In this document: piece after piece, positions 29,201 to 40,455 of the stretch | Position numbering within the stretch: the stretch's first letter is position 1 | Layout of the letters: each line of letters opens with the position of its first letter | From: Alnus glutinosa | Taxonomy: Eukaryota; Streptophyta; Magnoliopsida; Fagales; Betulaceae | Reading direction: 5' to 3' | DNA: 64,000 bases | NCBI RefSeq assembly: GCF_958979055.1 | Contig: NC_084890.1 | Location: 496,001-560,000, forward strand | Program-made: the position numbers and the translations under genes | The notes under the pieces: generated by a model | Seen by the model: only the letters and a program-made list of their open reading frames with translations | Told to the model about the DNA's origin: nothing | Databases searched by the model: none

Positions 29201-32200
29201 ATGTTGAAACTTGTAACTGAGAAGCCTTTTATCATAATTAAATATCATTAAATAGATTTAATGAAGCACAGAAACGTAAGCCTCTGAATCAGTAATTACC
29301 AGTAGTTCGCCTGTGAGGTATGGGACTACTCCTAACAGGATCTGAGGAGCACAGCGATATATGTCATAAATAACTTCATGGTAGTCAATTTGACTATTCA
29401 CCGACCTGTTATCTCCTGACATTGATGATATAAGGAACTGCTTTATGCCAGCTTCAAGTTTTCCTGCACAGTGCTCTATAACATTCATCGCAAGCCTCCT
29501 TGCAGCCATAGTAACATCCTGGAATTCAAGTTCTATAAAATTAATTCCCTAATAAATCAGTTTTACAAGCGATACTTAACGTAATAGCAGAAAAATACAG
29601 GGTACTTTAATCAATTGCATATACCAACATAGAGAAAAGGTACTTACACTTTTATTACGACCCAATATGGACAATATAACAAATAATAGATCCTCCCTGA
29701 CATCCTCACTCTCTTCTAAAAGAACGACCATGATTGTCTGCATTGATGACAGAACACTTTCTGGATGATCATCACTGCACATTACAAAATTTTAGAATGG
29801 CGGTTATCAGATCTACAGAAGACATCCCTTTTTTTTTTTTGATAGGTAATCAACAAATATTATAAAAAACATAAGGCACTCCTAAGTACACAAGAAGTAT
29901 ACAAAAGGATCACCAACAAAGAAAACCTAGCCAAGGACACCCGCAAAAACCCAAAAGAAAGGACTACAAAAAGACCACCCGAACTATAACAAGACACCCA
30001 CAAGCAGAACTCCCTCACAAGAGCCTTGGGCTTCATCAGAACACTGAATGAACCCTCTTGCCTTTACCCCGGCTATAGCAATCACCTCTAGCATCAAAAT
30101 TTATAGAACACTCCAAGTTTTTAAGCTCCCTCCTACCTTTCGGTTTAGAAGGAGAAACCAAAACCTCATGACATTGTTCCTCTTCAAGAACTGTCAAAAG
30201 ATCCAAAAGCTTTTTCTCCTTACCCCCACAAGAGATCCCCAAAATGGGATGGATGCCCTTCACACATTGCACTACCTCGGAGTAGCCAAAATCACCCACC
30301 TCTCCATCCAACCCTAACTCTCCCTCTTGCTGATCACTCCCCTTCAAAGTCTCACCCAAGTCTGAGTACTCAGTTAGAGGAGAGATGAAAACTTCAACCA
30401 CAACTGGATCAAGGATAAATGGCAGCAGAAAAATGCCACCGCGTGGGAACCCCCCCATGGCAAAGCCAATTTGTGTACCCACCCTTGAAGGTTAAACCCC
30501 GAACCCATGCAACGCGCCCCCACCACACGGAGCAAGTCATGGCTTCGCCGCCCCTTGGGATTACAGAAGACATCCTTCCTTCGATTAAAAAAGAAAAAAG
30601 AAATAAAAAGTAGGGAAAAGCTAACAGCCAGTGAACATCCACCCACGAATTGTCAATGCAAAACATACTAGCCCACTATTCCAGAAAACCTTTGAACCCT
30701 ATTAGAGCTTATAATTAAATTTCAGAATCAAATTCCAGCAAATACTGAAAAATTACTAATGAGAACCAGTGATCGTCCCATGTTTTAGCCTATCAATCAG
30801 CACCCAGTGAAAATTCTATCAAATCAAAGGGAAAAACTTATTTAACATCCACAAACATACAATGAATCACCTCTAGTAGATAGAAAGGGGGAGAGAGCGA
30901 GCACAAATGATAATATTTAACCATTTTCTGGGTCTTGTCATGACTTACCTAAGTTTCACATCTCCCATTCCAACAGATACAGAGATATACAGTTTCTATA
31001 GATACCTCTCTTATTTGGGCCACAAATGAAGAACAAATTGCAAACTATATTATATAACCATTGACAATGTCCGACATGTAGACCATTATGAGAAAAGAAC
31101 TTAAAAATTTAGATAAGAAAGATGACTTACAGCCTCAAAACAGCAGGAACTGAAATAACTATCTTTTTACAATATGAGTTTCAGAAATAACTATCGTATT
31201 ACTATTAAAACAATCACATTCTTTGAAAGTGATTTGAAATTAACAAAAAATGGGGAAAAAATACCTGGCAACAGCAAAAAATGTACTAATCATTTCATTC
31301 ACCAGATCGTCACATTCAAGATCCAACATTACCACACATGACCTATATTTTGCAAGAGTCTCCAAAATGACAACTCTCCTACCAAATGATGGACCCTTCG
31401 TATCACTTAACCCACTAAATGTGCTTACAATCAAGCAAAAGATATCCTGCAAGATAGATCCAACACTAATCAGGTGGGAGTACAATTTCAACTATAGGGT
31501 TAATATGGAAACCATGACCAACTTCATTAAACAGTTGCCCAGTCTAAAAGAAACACACCTTTAGAACATCATCACTGTAAGGGGCTTCAGGTGCAGTAAT
31601 ACGAGTGATCTCACAAATACATGTCGCAACAAGAAGCTTGACATCCCTATCTTGGTGCTTCAGCAATTCTGGCTTGACAATTGCATTAAGAAAAGGCTGC
31701 ATCGACTCCAAGATTGAAGCCGATGGTGATTGATCCAACTCAGAGAGACATGTTGTAGCTTGCTGCAAGTTGGCAGGAAAAATTGAATAAAATATTCTAA
31801 GTAGCCTAATAAGAAACCTAGTTTTCACATATGATATCACAAGTTTCCGCATCAAACAGAGTCAATTGAATTTTGTTTTATAATTATGTTTTACAGTTTT
31901 CCCATGAAAAAATACATTAGAACATGCTTTACCACTAAGCATTACCCATCACAAATTTATAAATGGCCTAAAGAATAATATAGGACAGACAATAGTAATA
32001 ACAAAAGATAGGACTGGTTCTAAGAGGCAGAAATAAGTGAAAAAGAAGATAAGAAAACAAAGAAAAAGGGTAAGCATGAGGAATGGGGCAATCTAGATAT
32101 ATATGGTTTAGGTGCAACTAGTAGGTGTTAGTTCAATGTGCCCAATCAACAGAATTTCAGACAGGTGACTTATCGAAGGAAAAAAATTCCAGACGGGTGA

Positions 32201-33997
32201 TTTAATTGATCAAAAAACTCAGCTGTTCAAGTTAGAACTAAGAAATTTAAGTTGTGAATGTCTGTTTACTAGCCACAAGTAAAGACATGAGGTAATTCTG
32301 CATACGCCCCATCAGAAGGAAACTTGTGAATTTTGACTGTTTTAATCACCATCTATGTTCTATCATAATTGCTATCTACTTTGCTCTTAGCTGTTGCATC
32401 ATGTCTTTCAACATAATGACCTCAATTTGGAAATGCAAACTTGTATCATTTTCTTTTATCGTAGCGCTCTTTCATATCTTTTACTCATTCCTGAATTAGA
32501 AAAACCCCAACTAAAGAATGAAAAAAAAAATTAAATTAAAACTAGCTGTCTCTAGCAACTATAGAAGAGAAATGCCAAGAAACTGACATGGTCAAACATT
32601 TCTCGTTGTATGATGACCACTGAGCTCCAAGTCTCAGCCTCATGAGATCAGTATGATACATCCAAGCGCCAATACAACTATCAAATTTCAACAAAACATG
32701 CCAAAAAAACCACTATGTCTCCAGTACCAACAATCCAAGTCTTTTATAACAGCCTTATTCTTTGGGTCAAACTAGAAAGTGCTCCATCCATAGATTTTCA
32801 GGTCAAGATCATCCTAACTGCCCTCTCGTGCTTCTGAATCAAAGCTGACAATTCTAAGTAGTATCAGGTGATGACCACATGCACCGTACAGATTGAGTAC
32901 CATATGTCCCCACCTAAGGACCAGTAGATTGTGCTGAGAAAGTAATTAATACAGCTCAAACCAAGATCTGTGACATATCCGGTGTACATAGAGAAGTTAT
33001 CTCATCAAGTATTAAGCAGCAGTCAGATCCCAACATGGCATCATTGACGTTTCCATGCAGCACAGTTCAAAGCATAAACTGGCTACAATGCTCTGTCCAG
33101 ATAACTCCCAGCTAGCTCGAGAAATCCAATAAGGATAACTGGAAGTACAAATCGAAGCTGAGCCACCATGAAATGTCACTAATCTTTTGCCAAATTAACT
33201 CAAATTAGAGACCGCTTCACCGATCATAACACATTAGCCCTACAGTCAGCACAAATCCTACTTCAACCAGATACACTCAAACTCCCATCAAAATTATGAC
33301 TTTCTACCTCAAACAAAAGCCATAATTTTTATGGGTTTACCCTAAAGACAACAAAAAGACCTTCAATCGCCCTACTACAAACCAGTTGACCCCATTGGGT
33401 TGATTAATTCAGTCCTTGGAAACCAAACAAATACAACACATAAGATTCATAGTCTCAGTTTCTTTCGTTTTCCTCGGCTCACCACCCAATTAAACCAAAT
33501 AAACTTCACGAAACAACAACCAGAATGGCAGAACACGAACACAAATTTTTCCACCATAAAACGAAAAAGAGATTCGAAACAGCAATGTGCGAATTAACCC
33601 TAATTCAACCAATTCCTCTTCCCAAAGTTCCGTCAAAAGGATTAATTTCGACGTTAGCAAGTTTAAATTAACTAAACACTCCGTTTTAACTTAAAAAACC
33701 AAAAAAAAAAACCTTAAATTTTTAAACTTTTTCACTGTTTAGCTCAAATACTATATAAACTCACGTTGAATTAACCCTAGCACAATACTTAACTCACTTG
33801 AGCTCACTAATTCCGTCTGTTTCACACGAGAGTCAAATTGTGATTTCTTTCGCATCGCTTTTCCTAAGGTTTATCAGCAACGGAACAGAGAGGAAATGGC
33901 GTACCTTCAAGAGCTTGACGAGAGCGTCTTTGGTGGAGGGAGGGGTCTCAAGCTTGGATCCGACCTCCCTGAGCTGCTGCTGAAGCTTCTGAGCCAT
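14641..33997 (-). CDS. PDS5A: Sister chromatid cohesion protein PDS5 (A type)
   Basis: Cohesin cofactor; in plants PDS5 proteins bind cohesin through HEAT repeats and act in cohesion, repair and chromatin control. I resolve 33 coding exons totalling 5238 nt (1745 aa): 33997-33905, 31762-31559, 31446-31265, 29774-29648, 29518-29300, 29194-28978, 28884-28739, 28642-28497, 25374-25225, 25089-25041, 24956-24765, 23807-23625, 23534-23380, 23298-23172, 23011-22862, 22744-22685, 22500-22364, 22223-22106, 21937-21803, 21708-21512, 20734-20572, 20413-20267, 19682-19602, 19508-18840, 18727-18617, 17567-17488, 17239-17188, 16999-16913, 16799-16762, 16570-16508, 16423-16272, 15338-14776, 14685-14641. The first ~1100 residues are HEAT-type helices (e.g. 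[18 protein letters not shown]). Exon 24 is a lysine/serine-rich linker with basic nuclear-signal clusters. Residues ~1387-1459 form the plant PDS5 Tudor domain ([37 protein letters not shown]). The tail has three 27-residue acidic repeats and ends DDEPL plus a basic patch, as in Arabidopsis At5g47690. At 1745 aa it is longer than the ~1600 aa I recall for Arabidopsis. Confidence 0.95.
14989..15231 (-). repeat. Three 81-bp tandem repeats coding 27-aa acidic units in PDS5
   Basis: Each unit encodes a peptide beginning [18 protein letters not shown] and ending EGRSAGDI, at about residues 1580-1660. Copies start at 14989, 15070 and 15151 on the plus strand. The last two look identical over all 81 bp, and the first differs at three sites. 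All stay in frame, so the tail lengthens by whole units. Many Ser/Thr-Asp/Glu sites suggest casein kinase 2 targets, which is inference. Confidence 0.95.
15770..15860 (-). mobile_element. LINE 3'-end fragment in PDS5 intron
   Basis: A T run at 15770-15787 is followed by 'gcgctcctaagtacactgga' and 'agtatactta'. These match the 3' end motif of the other LINE copies at 26230-26280 and 29870-29905. Read on the minus strand this is a LINE 3' terminus with its A tail. No convincing target duplication was found. Confidence 0.6.
17674..17807 (+). mobile_element. tRNA-derived SINE in PDS5 intron
   Basis: The body 'ggcacctcctccccttgaga' then 'gggtggaggccaaggattca' includes a degenerate box B (GGATTCAAGACCC) and ends in an A-rich tail. 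Near-direct repeats, aacagaaggg at 17664-17673 and aacagtaggg at 17808-17817, could be the target duplication (one mismatch). A related copy lies at 21305-21390. Confidence 0.55.
18388..18480 (-). mobile_element. LINE 3'-end fragment in PDS5 intron
   Basis: A T run is followed by 'gcgaaaggcgcaacccaggt', a motif shared with the LINE 3' end at 26230-26260 ('gcgcaaaggggcgcaaccct'). On the minus strand this is a short LINE terminus. Confidence 0.5.
21305..21390 (+). mobile_element. SINE fragment in PDS5 intron
   Basis: 'cgcacctccccctataggaa', then 'cagggtggagg' and 'ggcttcaagacctac', match the same family as the copy at 17674. An A-rich tail of over 100 bp follows. Flanking duplication not seen. 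Confidence 0.45.
26168..27928 (-). mobile_element. SINE-LINE chimeric retroposon in PDS5 intron (copy 1)
   Basis: One insertion flanked by a 14-bp target duplication, AACTGAATGCATCT (26154-26167 and 27929-27942). Read on the minus strand, it begins with a nearly complete tRNA-derived SINE (27928 to about 27695: box A-like GTTGGCTCAAGTGG, box B GGTTCGAATCCCC, end 'ttcctcgtcattttaaaaaa'). It then passes directly into a 5'-truncated LINE (about 27690-26168). The LINE part encodes the reverse transcriptase C-terminal half ([20 protein letters not shown]) and the zf-RVT region (27137-26277, with [18 protein letters not shown]). It lies in two overlapping frames, so it is frameshifted near 27.0-27.14 kb. 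It ends in a T/C-rich stretch that is the A tail on the other strand. The insertion is sense to PDS5. Confidence 0.88.
29828..30561 (-). mobile_element. SINE-LINE chimeric retroposon in PDS5 intron (copy 2)
   Basis: Flanked by a 14-bp duplication, TACAGAAGACATCC (29814-29827 and 30562-30575). Read on the minus strand, it starts with SINE 3' body sequence ('gcgaagccatgacttgctcc', 'ggttcggggtttaaccttca', 'ggctttgccatggg'). It continues into a LINE ORF1-side segment (30445-30036, containing [18 protein letters not shown]). It then jumps to the LINE 3' UTR ('ttgtatacttcttgtgtact') and an A tail of about 11. The endonuclease and reverse transcriptase region is absent, so this is an internally deleted LINE with a SINE head. 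It is a different junction from the copy at 26168. Confidence 0.85.
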
Positions 33998-36680
33998 TCT
34001 TCGGTCTAGCAAACGGCGTCGCTGGAGGGCTCTACGAGCTCTTCGCTCATGTGGTTCGTGTCCAGAGGTTCAGCAAAGAAAGAGGGCTTCCTTCCGTCTC
34101 TCGCTCTCGGGGGTCGGGGCTTTCGAACGAGTGTGCTAAATGAACTCCAAATGTAAGCGAAATTTCACGAAATGCTGACTTTTTATGTAACGTAATGTGT
34201 ATCTCTCTATCTATCCCGATATTTGCTATTGACGCCCCCAAACAGATGTTTATTATTTCAGGTTGTCGTTTCTGTTTTACGCGCAACTACCCAAACATGC
34301 GACTTCGATGAACTAAAAAACGAAGCCCGGGTTATATCACAAGTACAAGAGTAACACTCCTTTAATACATTTATTTCAACCTCGTTAATCTATTTGTATT
34401 TAATCGACCTTTTTTTTTTTTTTTTATGTCAATTACTTTTTCTTTTTTTAAAAAAAAAATACTTAAAATTATTCATATTAATATGTGTAAAATAAATGCG
34501 ATAAATGATGTAACGTATTTAATGTAACTTTTTATATTAACCATTTAAAATTTATTGTGTATTTTAATTCTTTTTTTTAAAGATTTCTTTTTTTTTTTGC
34601 ACGCTCAAGAGATGCACCAATTAAATCATTTTTTATACGTATATTTTTAACAAACATCATTTAAGAAAAATATTACAAGAGTTTAATCAATCCCATGAAT
34701 CCATCATTATTCCATGTAGTATTGCGTTGAAGATGGAGATTAAAACAACTTTTTCTTTCTAGCTTTTTAAAATTTCAAATCGCATTTCACACGTACACGT
34801 ATCTATGTGCTATTCTAATGGTATAAATTGAAGTTTTAATTTCACTAATTATAATGATATGCAATTACATATATAACCCGTGAAACTTTGGAAACTTTTA
34901 GGGTTATTATATGCTGATTTTGCACCATTTTTTAATTAAAAAATAAATAAAAATAATAAAAATAAAATACTGCTTGAAACCGATTATCTATCTATTCCTC
35001 TTTTATTTTGTGCCAAGTCAGCATAGAAGGACCTAAGAATGACAACAATAAATGCTCTATCATTTCTCTTTAGTTTTAGTGGGTTGAAAATGTGTGGTTT
35101 GAAAAATAACGATTTTTTAACACCTATAATGAAAATGCAACCATTTAAAACGTAATTGAGTGTTTTGTATAATCGCGGTTTAATCTTTAAAATTGCAAAT
35201 TAACTTTTAAATATATATTTTTGAAAATACGTTCCATTGCTTGCGATTTGAAAAAATTAATTTATTCACGTTTTTAAACCGTTATTTTTATTTCATACAC
35301 AATCTTCAACCGTATTACTTCTTGTGATTTGTTTTTAAAAATGTGGTTGTTTTTTTAAAAACGAAATTGTGGGGCCAAATGAATGTCTTAATTAACACAA
35401 ACGATAAAAAGAAACTAACTTTATTTCATCAATTAAGAATCCCTAATTTGGTAGAAAACAAAGTTCAAACAAACAAGAGAAAAAATCCTTCAAATTACTT
35501 AATTCGTGCTTTTCAATAAGGGAAAATTGCAAAATTAGTTTATGTGGTTGAACCAATTTGCAAATCGCTCCACATTGTATAAAATTTTGCCGAGACATCC
35601 ATGTGGTAAGCAAAATTATAATAATAATATATATCCATACCCTCAGCTTCTGTCTAAAATTTTAATGGAATTCATTAAGTGTCACGTCACATCCAATCAT
35701 AAAACAACATGTACCATGAACAATTAAAATATAAAAAGATAAAAATATGTAAAAAAAAATTAACAAGAAAAAAAAAAAAAAAAAAAAAGCTCATGGGATG
35801 GTTGAGCCAACTCCTTTGCCCAAATAAGGGTGTTCAAACCACTCTCATGGTTGTGAGAGGGGTGTTCGAACCATTTCATGACCATTGTTTATTGGGTATG
35901 ATTCAACTACTTTTAAATAGGCAAACGTGGGTGATTGAACCATCTCTGAACATTTGAGAGTGATCGAACTAATCTAAATATGCTCAGAGAGGGTGCATGA
36001 ACTATCTATAGCCATTAAGAGTGGTTCGGCCACTCTCTATTTGGTCAAAATGGTGGCTCGACTTTTTTTTATTTTTTATTTTAATTGCAAATTACATCTG
36101 TTATAATATGATTGATGCTTGCATATCATTCTGACAGTTTTCTTTAAAAAAGTAGTTGCAGGGAACTAATTAATTTTTTTACTTACTATAGAGAGCTATC
36201 AGTAACTTTTTTGTAAAGCAAATTATGAATCGATGTAATCATAGTAACTGATTTTGCAATTTTCACTATTGTCCGCAAAAGGCCGTTACAATGAACTTTG
36301 CTAGAAGTATTTTCGATTGCCTCTTTGCCTTCGAAGATCTCCTTTGAAGCTGTGGCTGAATTGTTGTCACTATTGCATTTTCTTTTTTTATTTTTATATT
36401 TTAGATTCTGTAATGTTCTTACTCGTTTATTAGTATTATTATTTTTTTTGAACGGGTTTATTTTTGAAAAAAAAAGCATATTGCCGCAACCAACACTAGA
36501 ACAGTAGAACATGAAATCGTTCCAACTTCCAACATGGCAACATTCAATTATCAAGGTATATTGCCCCAAGAAAAAAGAGAGAAGCTAACGGCGACGTCGT
36601 TCCACAGAACCCTAAAACCCCAAAACTCTCTGCTCCGAGTGTTATCTCACGCACCCTCACGCAGAGTCTTGGTTCGAACA
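33998..36680. other. Divergent promoter region of PDS5 and TRM10
   Basis: The head-to-head spacing between the PDS5 start (33997) and the TRM10 start (36681) is 2.68 kb, so two separate promoters are likely. The PDS5 leader is G/C-containing to about 34140. The middle is AT-rich repeat debris (34400-35700). A decayed palindromic repeat block lies at 35788-36055. The TRM10 leader begins near 36480. Confidence 0.6.
35788..36055. repeat. Decayed tandem palindromic repeat ('gggtggttcgaaccac' type)
   Basis: About six diverged units, each built on a palindrome related to GTGGTTCGAACCAC, spaced 35-50 bp. Examples are 'gtgttcaaaccactc' near 35830, 'ggtgttcgaaccattt' near 35862, 'gtgattgaaccatct' near 35930 and 'gtggttcggccactct' near 36022. 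An A run precedes it and a T run follows. No transposon class could be assigned. Confidence 0.6.
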
Positions 36681-39600
36681 ATGGAGGACGTGCAAAATGA
36701 CAAAAATGCCTTCGATAACCCCTCGAATGCCCTCCCCAGCCCTCCCCAAGCCCTCTCGAAGAACGCCAAGAAGAAGCTGCTGAAGCAGCAGAGATTCGAG
36801 GCGAAGAAGGCGGAGAAGAAGGCTCAGGAGAAGCAGCAGAAGAGGGAGGAGGCGGAGCGGAAGCGGAAGGAGTGGGAGGAGACGCTGGCGGGCGTGCCGG
36901 AGGAGGAGCGGTCGAGGCTGATCGAGTCCCGGCGGAGCCTCAGGAAGGAGAGGATGGAGAAGAGGTCGGAGGAGAGGGAGAGGAAGATCAAGCGGCTCAC
37001 AAGAGCCAGAGAGCTCGGCCAGAAGATCGTCGTTGACCTCGACTTCGTTCACCTCATGACCCCCTCCGAGATTCACAGCCTCGTTCAACAGGTTTTTTTT
37101 TTTTTTGAAATGCTTATATTTTTATTCTTTAGAGCTATTGCTGTTATAAATGGGTTGAGACGCTGTCGATTTGGTAAATGAAGATTTTGTAAGATTATTC
37201 TACCCTAGATTTCTCAAATTCTAACCATTATTTTCAAATTAAATGGCCAAGAATACCAAATATGGGGTGAGCTAGGAATGTTAACCGCAAGGGGTTGGCT
37301 CAAATGGCAAGGACCTTGGTCTTTGTGGTAGTCCATGAGTGGTAGTCCATGAGGTTTAAGGTTCGAACCTCCTTGAGTGCAAACATTTATTTGGGGCCAG
37401 CCCGCCGACGAAGCCACTATTACCTGATCCGTCTGGAGTGGACCCTTTACAAGGGTTTGAGGCTGACCTGACAGGAGTGGGTATGACTCTGTCTTGGAAG
37501 GGTTCCTCGTCATCAAAAAAAAAAAAATGAGGTGATCTAGGTGAAGAGTTCAAATTTCACTCGGTGTGTTGGTCAAAGGTTTGTTCTCCGATATTTGAGG
37601 GAGGGTTGGATATTAGGAACTTGATAGTGCTCAATCGTCTTATCTTAGGTAAATGGATGTGGCACTATGGGCTTGAGAGAGAGGCTTGGTAGAGACTTGT
37701 AGTGGAATCTAGATTCGGCAGTTCATGTGGTGGATGGTGTTCTCTTGAGCCTTCTGGTGTGTTTGGGGTGGGGTTATAGAATAATATTAAGAAAGGTTGG
37801 GAGAAATTTTTGTGTCAGACCTGATTTAAGGTGGGGATGGATTCAGGATTAGATTTTGGCATGATTAGTGATGTGGGGATGTGGCTTTAAAGGTGGTTTT
37901 TCCAATTCTATTTGGCATTGCTCGTGCAAAGGATGCCTCTGTTGCTGCTCGCTTGGAGTTTTTGGGTGATTCCAACCTATAGAATATGAGCTTTGCTAGA
38001 GCGGCGCATGATTGTGGATGTCTTTGCCTCATTTCTTCAGGTGTTGCTCTCAGCTAGAGTGAGAAGAGAAAGTGAAGATAACATGTGGTGGGTCCCCTCC
38101 AAAAGAGGGTTGTTTAAGGCCAATATGATAAATATCAGAGGGGTAAATACTATGTTGTGGTAGGAGCAGCTAAAAGGATACCTAGTATCCTTAGTATTTT
38201 AAGAATTTTGATCCGCGAGAATGTATGTCACTTGGATCAGGATTGTCTAGATCTTTTCGCGTCTAGACATGGTAAAATTTAAAATATTTAATTTTAATAT
38301 ACATTACTTATCAAAAAAAAAAAAAAATTAAAATAGAGGTTAAAATTTTAGAATTTTACTAATGAGTTTATATGCTTGGGATTAGAGTTTTTAACTTGGA
38401 AGTGATTGGCTTATCTATATCTTAAGAAGCTACAGAAGTTATTCGTATTTGAAGCTGCAGTTGCAGTCACATTGTAGTTGATTCAAGATGTTAGAGAGTG
38501 AAATCTTCCAATTGGCATTGCTATATGATCAAATTGTTTTGGATGGTTACCTATATTTGGATTTTTTTATTGTATGTTGTTACATTTCTTGTATGCTCCA
38601 TAATTGATGTTTTCTTGTAAACACCGGTTACAAATGATATAGCCCACCTTGTTGTTTTCCATGCAAGGGTTTGGGATGGGGAGGATCAAACCTTTTTGTA
38701 ATTGAATTGTTGCCACTTAGCATTGATATTTGTCTTTGATCACGAGCACCCTTCTTTGGTTTTATTGATCCCGTTAATGGTTAATTCATTTTGTTGAGGA
38801 ACAGTTTGGTATTATTTTAACTTGCTTGGTTATCTTATGTCCTTTATTATTGATAAAAAATGCAGATTATGTATTGTTATGCGGTGAATGGAAGATGTAC
38901 GAGCCCTTGTCATCTGTGGTTGACGGGATGTGAGGGAGAAATGGGAAGCCAATTGCAAAGGCTTCCAGGGTTTGATAAGTGGATGGTTGAGAAGGAAAGT
39001 CGATCTTACATTGAAGCATTGCAAGATCAGAAGGACAATCTGGTATATCTCACAGCGGATGCTGAAACTGTTCTTGAGGAACTTGATCTGAAGAAAATTT
39101 ACATTATTGGTGGATTAGTGGACCGTAATCGGTGGAAAGGGATAACCATGAAGAAAGCACAAGAGCAAGGAATCCAAACAGCAAAGCTCCCCATTGGGAA
39201 TTACTTAAAGATGTCAAGTTCCCAGGTATAGTTTTCAGTCTGGCTTGTTCTTTCTATTGGAAGTTTGAATATAGTGCACGGCACTGTTGCTTTAATGATA
39301 GAAATGTAATTTTTGTGAATAAAGCATGTCTTTGTCTTGGTTTTGGCAGCACTACTTTCACTCCGAGCTGTCTAGCAATTAGTATACATGTTCTCAATTG
39401 GCATATTAACAGCAAACATTCTCTTAATGTTCTGGTTTCCTGGAAAGCAGTGTATGTCTCTATTTATGGTTCTCAGCAATGAAATTAGGGAGTATATTAT
39501 GGAAAATTCTCTATTTGTTCATATGAAACTGCATATTTAGTTGTTGTAGGAGTAATTCAAATTATAATGCAACATTTATCTAAATTGGCCTATATGTAAC

Positions 39601-40039
39601 TCACAGAGAAGATAAGGTGATCCATATACATCAGCCTCAACCATACACATAAACTGAGGTTATTCTGTTTTTGTCAATTTTGTTTGTAGTAGAACTTAAT
39701 GGAATATCGCCATTTAATTAGTACTTGGATAGAACCCTGTATGGTCCCTCCTCCTGCTACATCTGTCAGGCTGTCACTTGGCTGATTGTTTACTTTTCTC
39801 AAATCTGCATCTTGTCTATTTGAGTGCAGGTCCTTACAGTGAACCAAGTGATAGAGATACTCCTCAAGTTTATGGAAACAAAGGATTGGAAAGTTGCTTT
39901 CTTTCAAGTGATTCCTCAAAGGAAAAGACCTGAAGCTGATTCAGAAGGAGATCAAAAGGTAGAAGAGGAAGAAAACGAAGAGAAAGGTGATCAATTGGAT
40001 AGAAAAAAGAATTGTATTGAAGTCCCTTTCCATGTCTAG
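36681..40039 (+). CDS. TRM10: tRNA (guanine-9-N1) methyltransferase, TRM10 type
   Basis: SPOUT-class enzyme that methylates G9 of tRNAs with S-adenosylmethionine. Three exons, 36681-37091, 38866-39225 and 39830-40039, give 981 nt and 326 aa. Residues about 25-115 are a highly charged Lys/Glu helix, the usual N-terminal extension. The core has IVVDLDFVHLMTPSEIHSLV, ..GFDKWMVEKES.., NLVYLTADAETVLEEL and IYIIGGLVDRNRWKG; Asp223 corresponds to the catalytic Asp of the family. The tail is acidic (Glu-rich). I chose the start at 36681 from the Arabidopsis protein as I recall it (At5g47680). An in-frame ATG at 36534 would add 49 residues. Intron 1 carries a SINE and LINE debris. The gene is divergent from PDS5, as in Arabidopsis. 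Confidence 0.94.
37276..37526 (+). mobile_element. tRNA-derived SINE in TRM10 intron 1
   Basis: Begins 'aaccgcaaggggttggctca' with a box A-like region, then box B GGTTCGAACCTCC at 37362, and ends 'gggttcctcgtcatc' plus an A tail. It belongs to the same family as the SINE heads of the chimeras at 26168 and 29828, here without any LINE part. Imperfect flanking repeats, 'ggggtgagctagg' near 37264 and 'gaggtgatctagg' near 37529, may be the target duplication. Confidence 0.8.
37590..38330 (+). mobile_element. Decayed LINE fragments in TRM10 intron 1
   Basis: Conceptual reading shows broken traces of the plant LINE reverse transcriptase C-terminal region, such as 'LILGKWMWHYGLEREAWW' at about 37630-37690, spread over shifting frames. 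A second A-tailed segment ends in the A run at 38311-38326. Many stops mark it as old. Limits are approximate. Confidence 0.6.
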
Positions 40040-40415
40040 GGAAAATTATGGACTGGAACGGATTCTTTTTCCCTTTCATATGGTGCATTTGTAAAAGATA
40101 AAAAAAAAAAAATGCCATGTAATTGATTATTCAATCAGAGCTACAAATTTTTCATGTATATGGCATGTCCTCTGCCCTATAAATCAAGAGTAATACTATT
40201 TAGTATACTGATATGGGCAATGGAGGCAGGAGGATAGCTCTTCTCCCTTAAAATCATATTCCTCTGCCGAGCTTAGAAAAAAAAAAAAAAAAAAAAATCC
40301 TCTGCCGAGTAAAGATGGTATCCGTTAAACCCTGAAAAAATTTATTTGATTTCAACCAGCTTTGCATTACCTATTACACTTAAAACATCTATAATTATTT
40401 ACAAGATTATAGTAT

Positions 40416-40455
<40 letters not shown>

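Noticed and set aside
36657-37088. Leucine-rich open frame antisense to TRM10 exon 1
   Set aside because: It mirrors the Lys/Glu-rich coding strand (AAG/GAG codons read backwards as CTT/CTC) and has no independent support.
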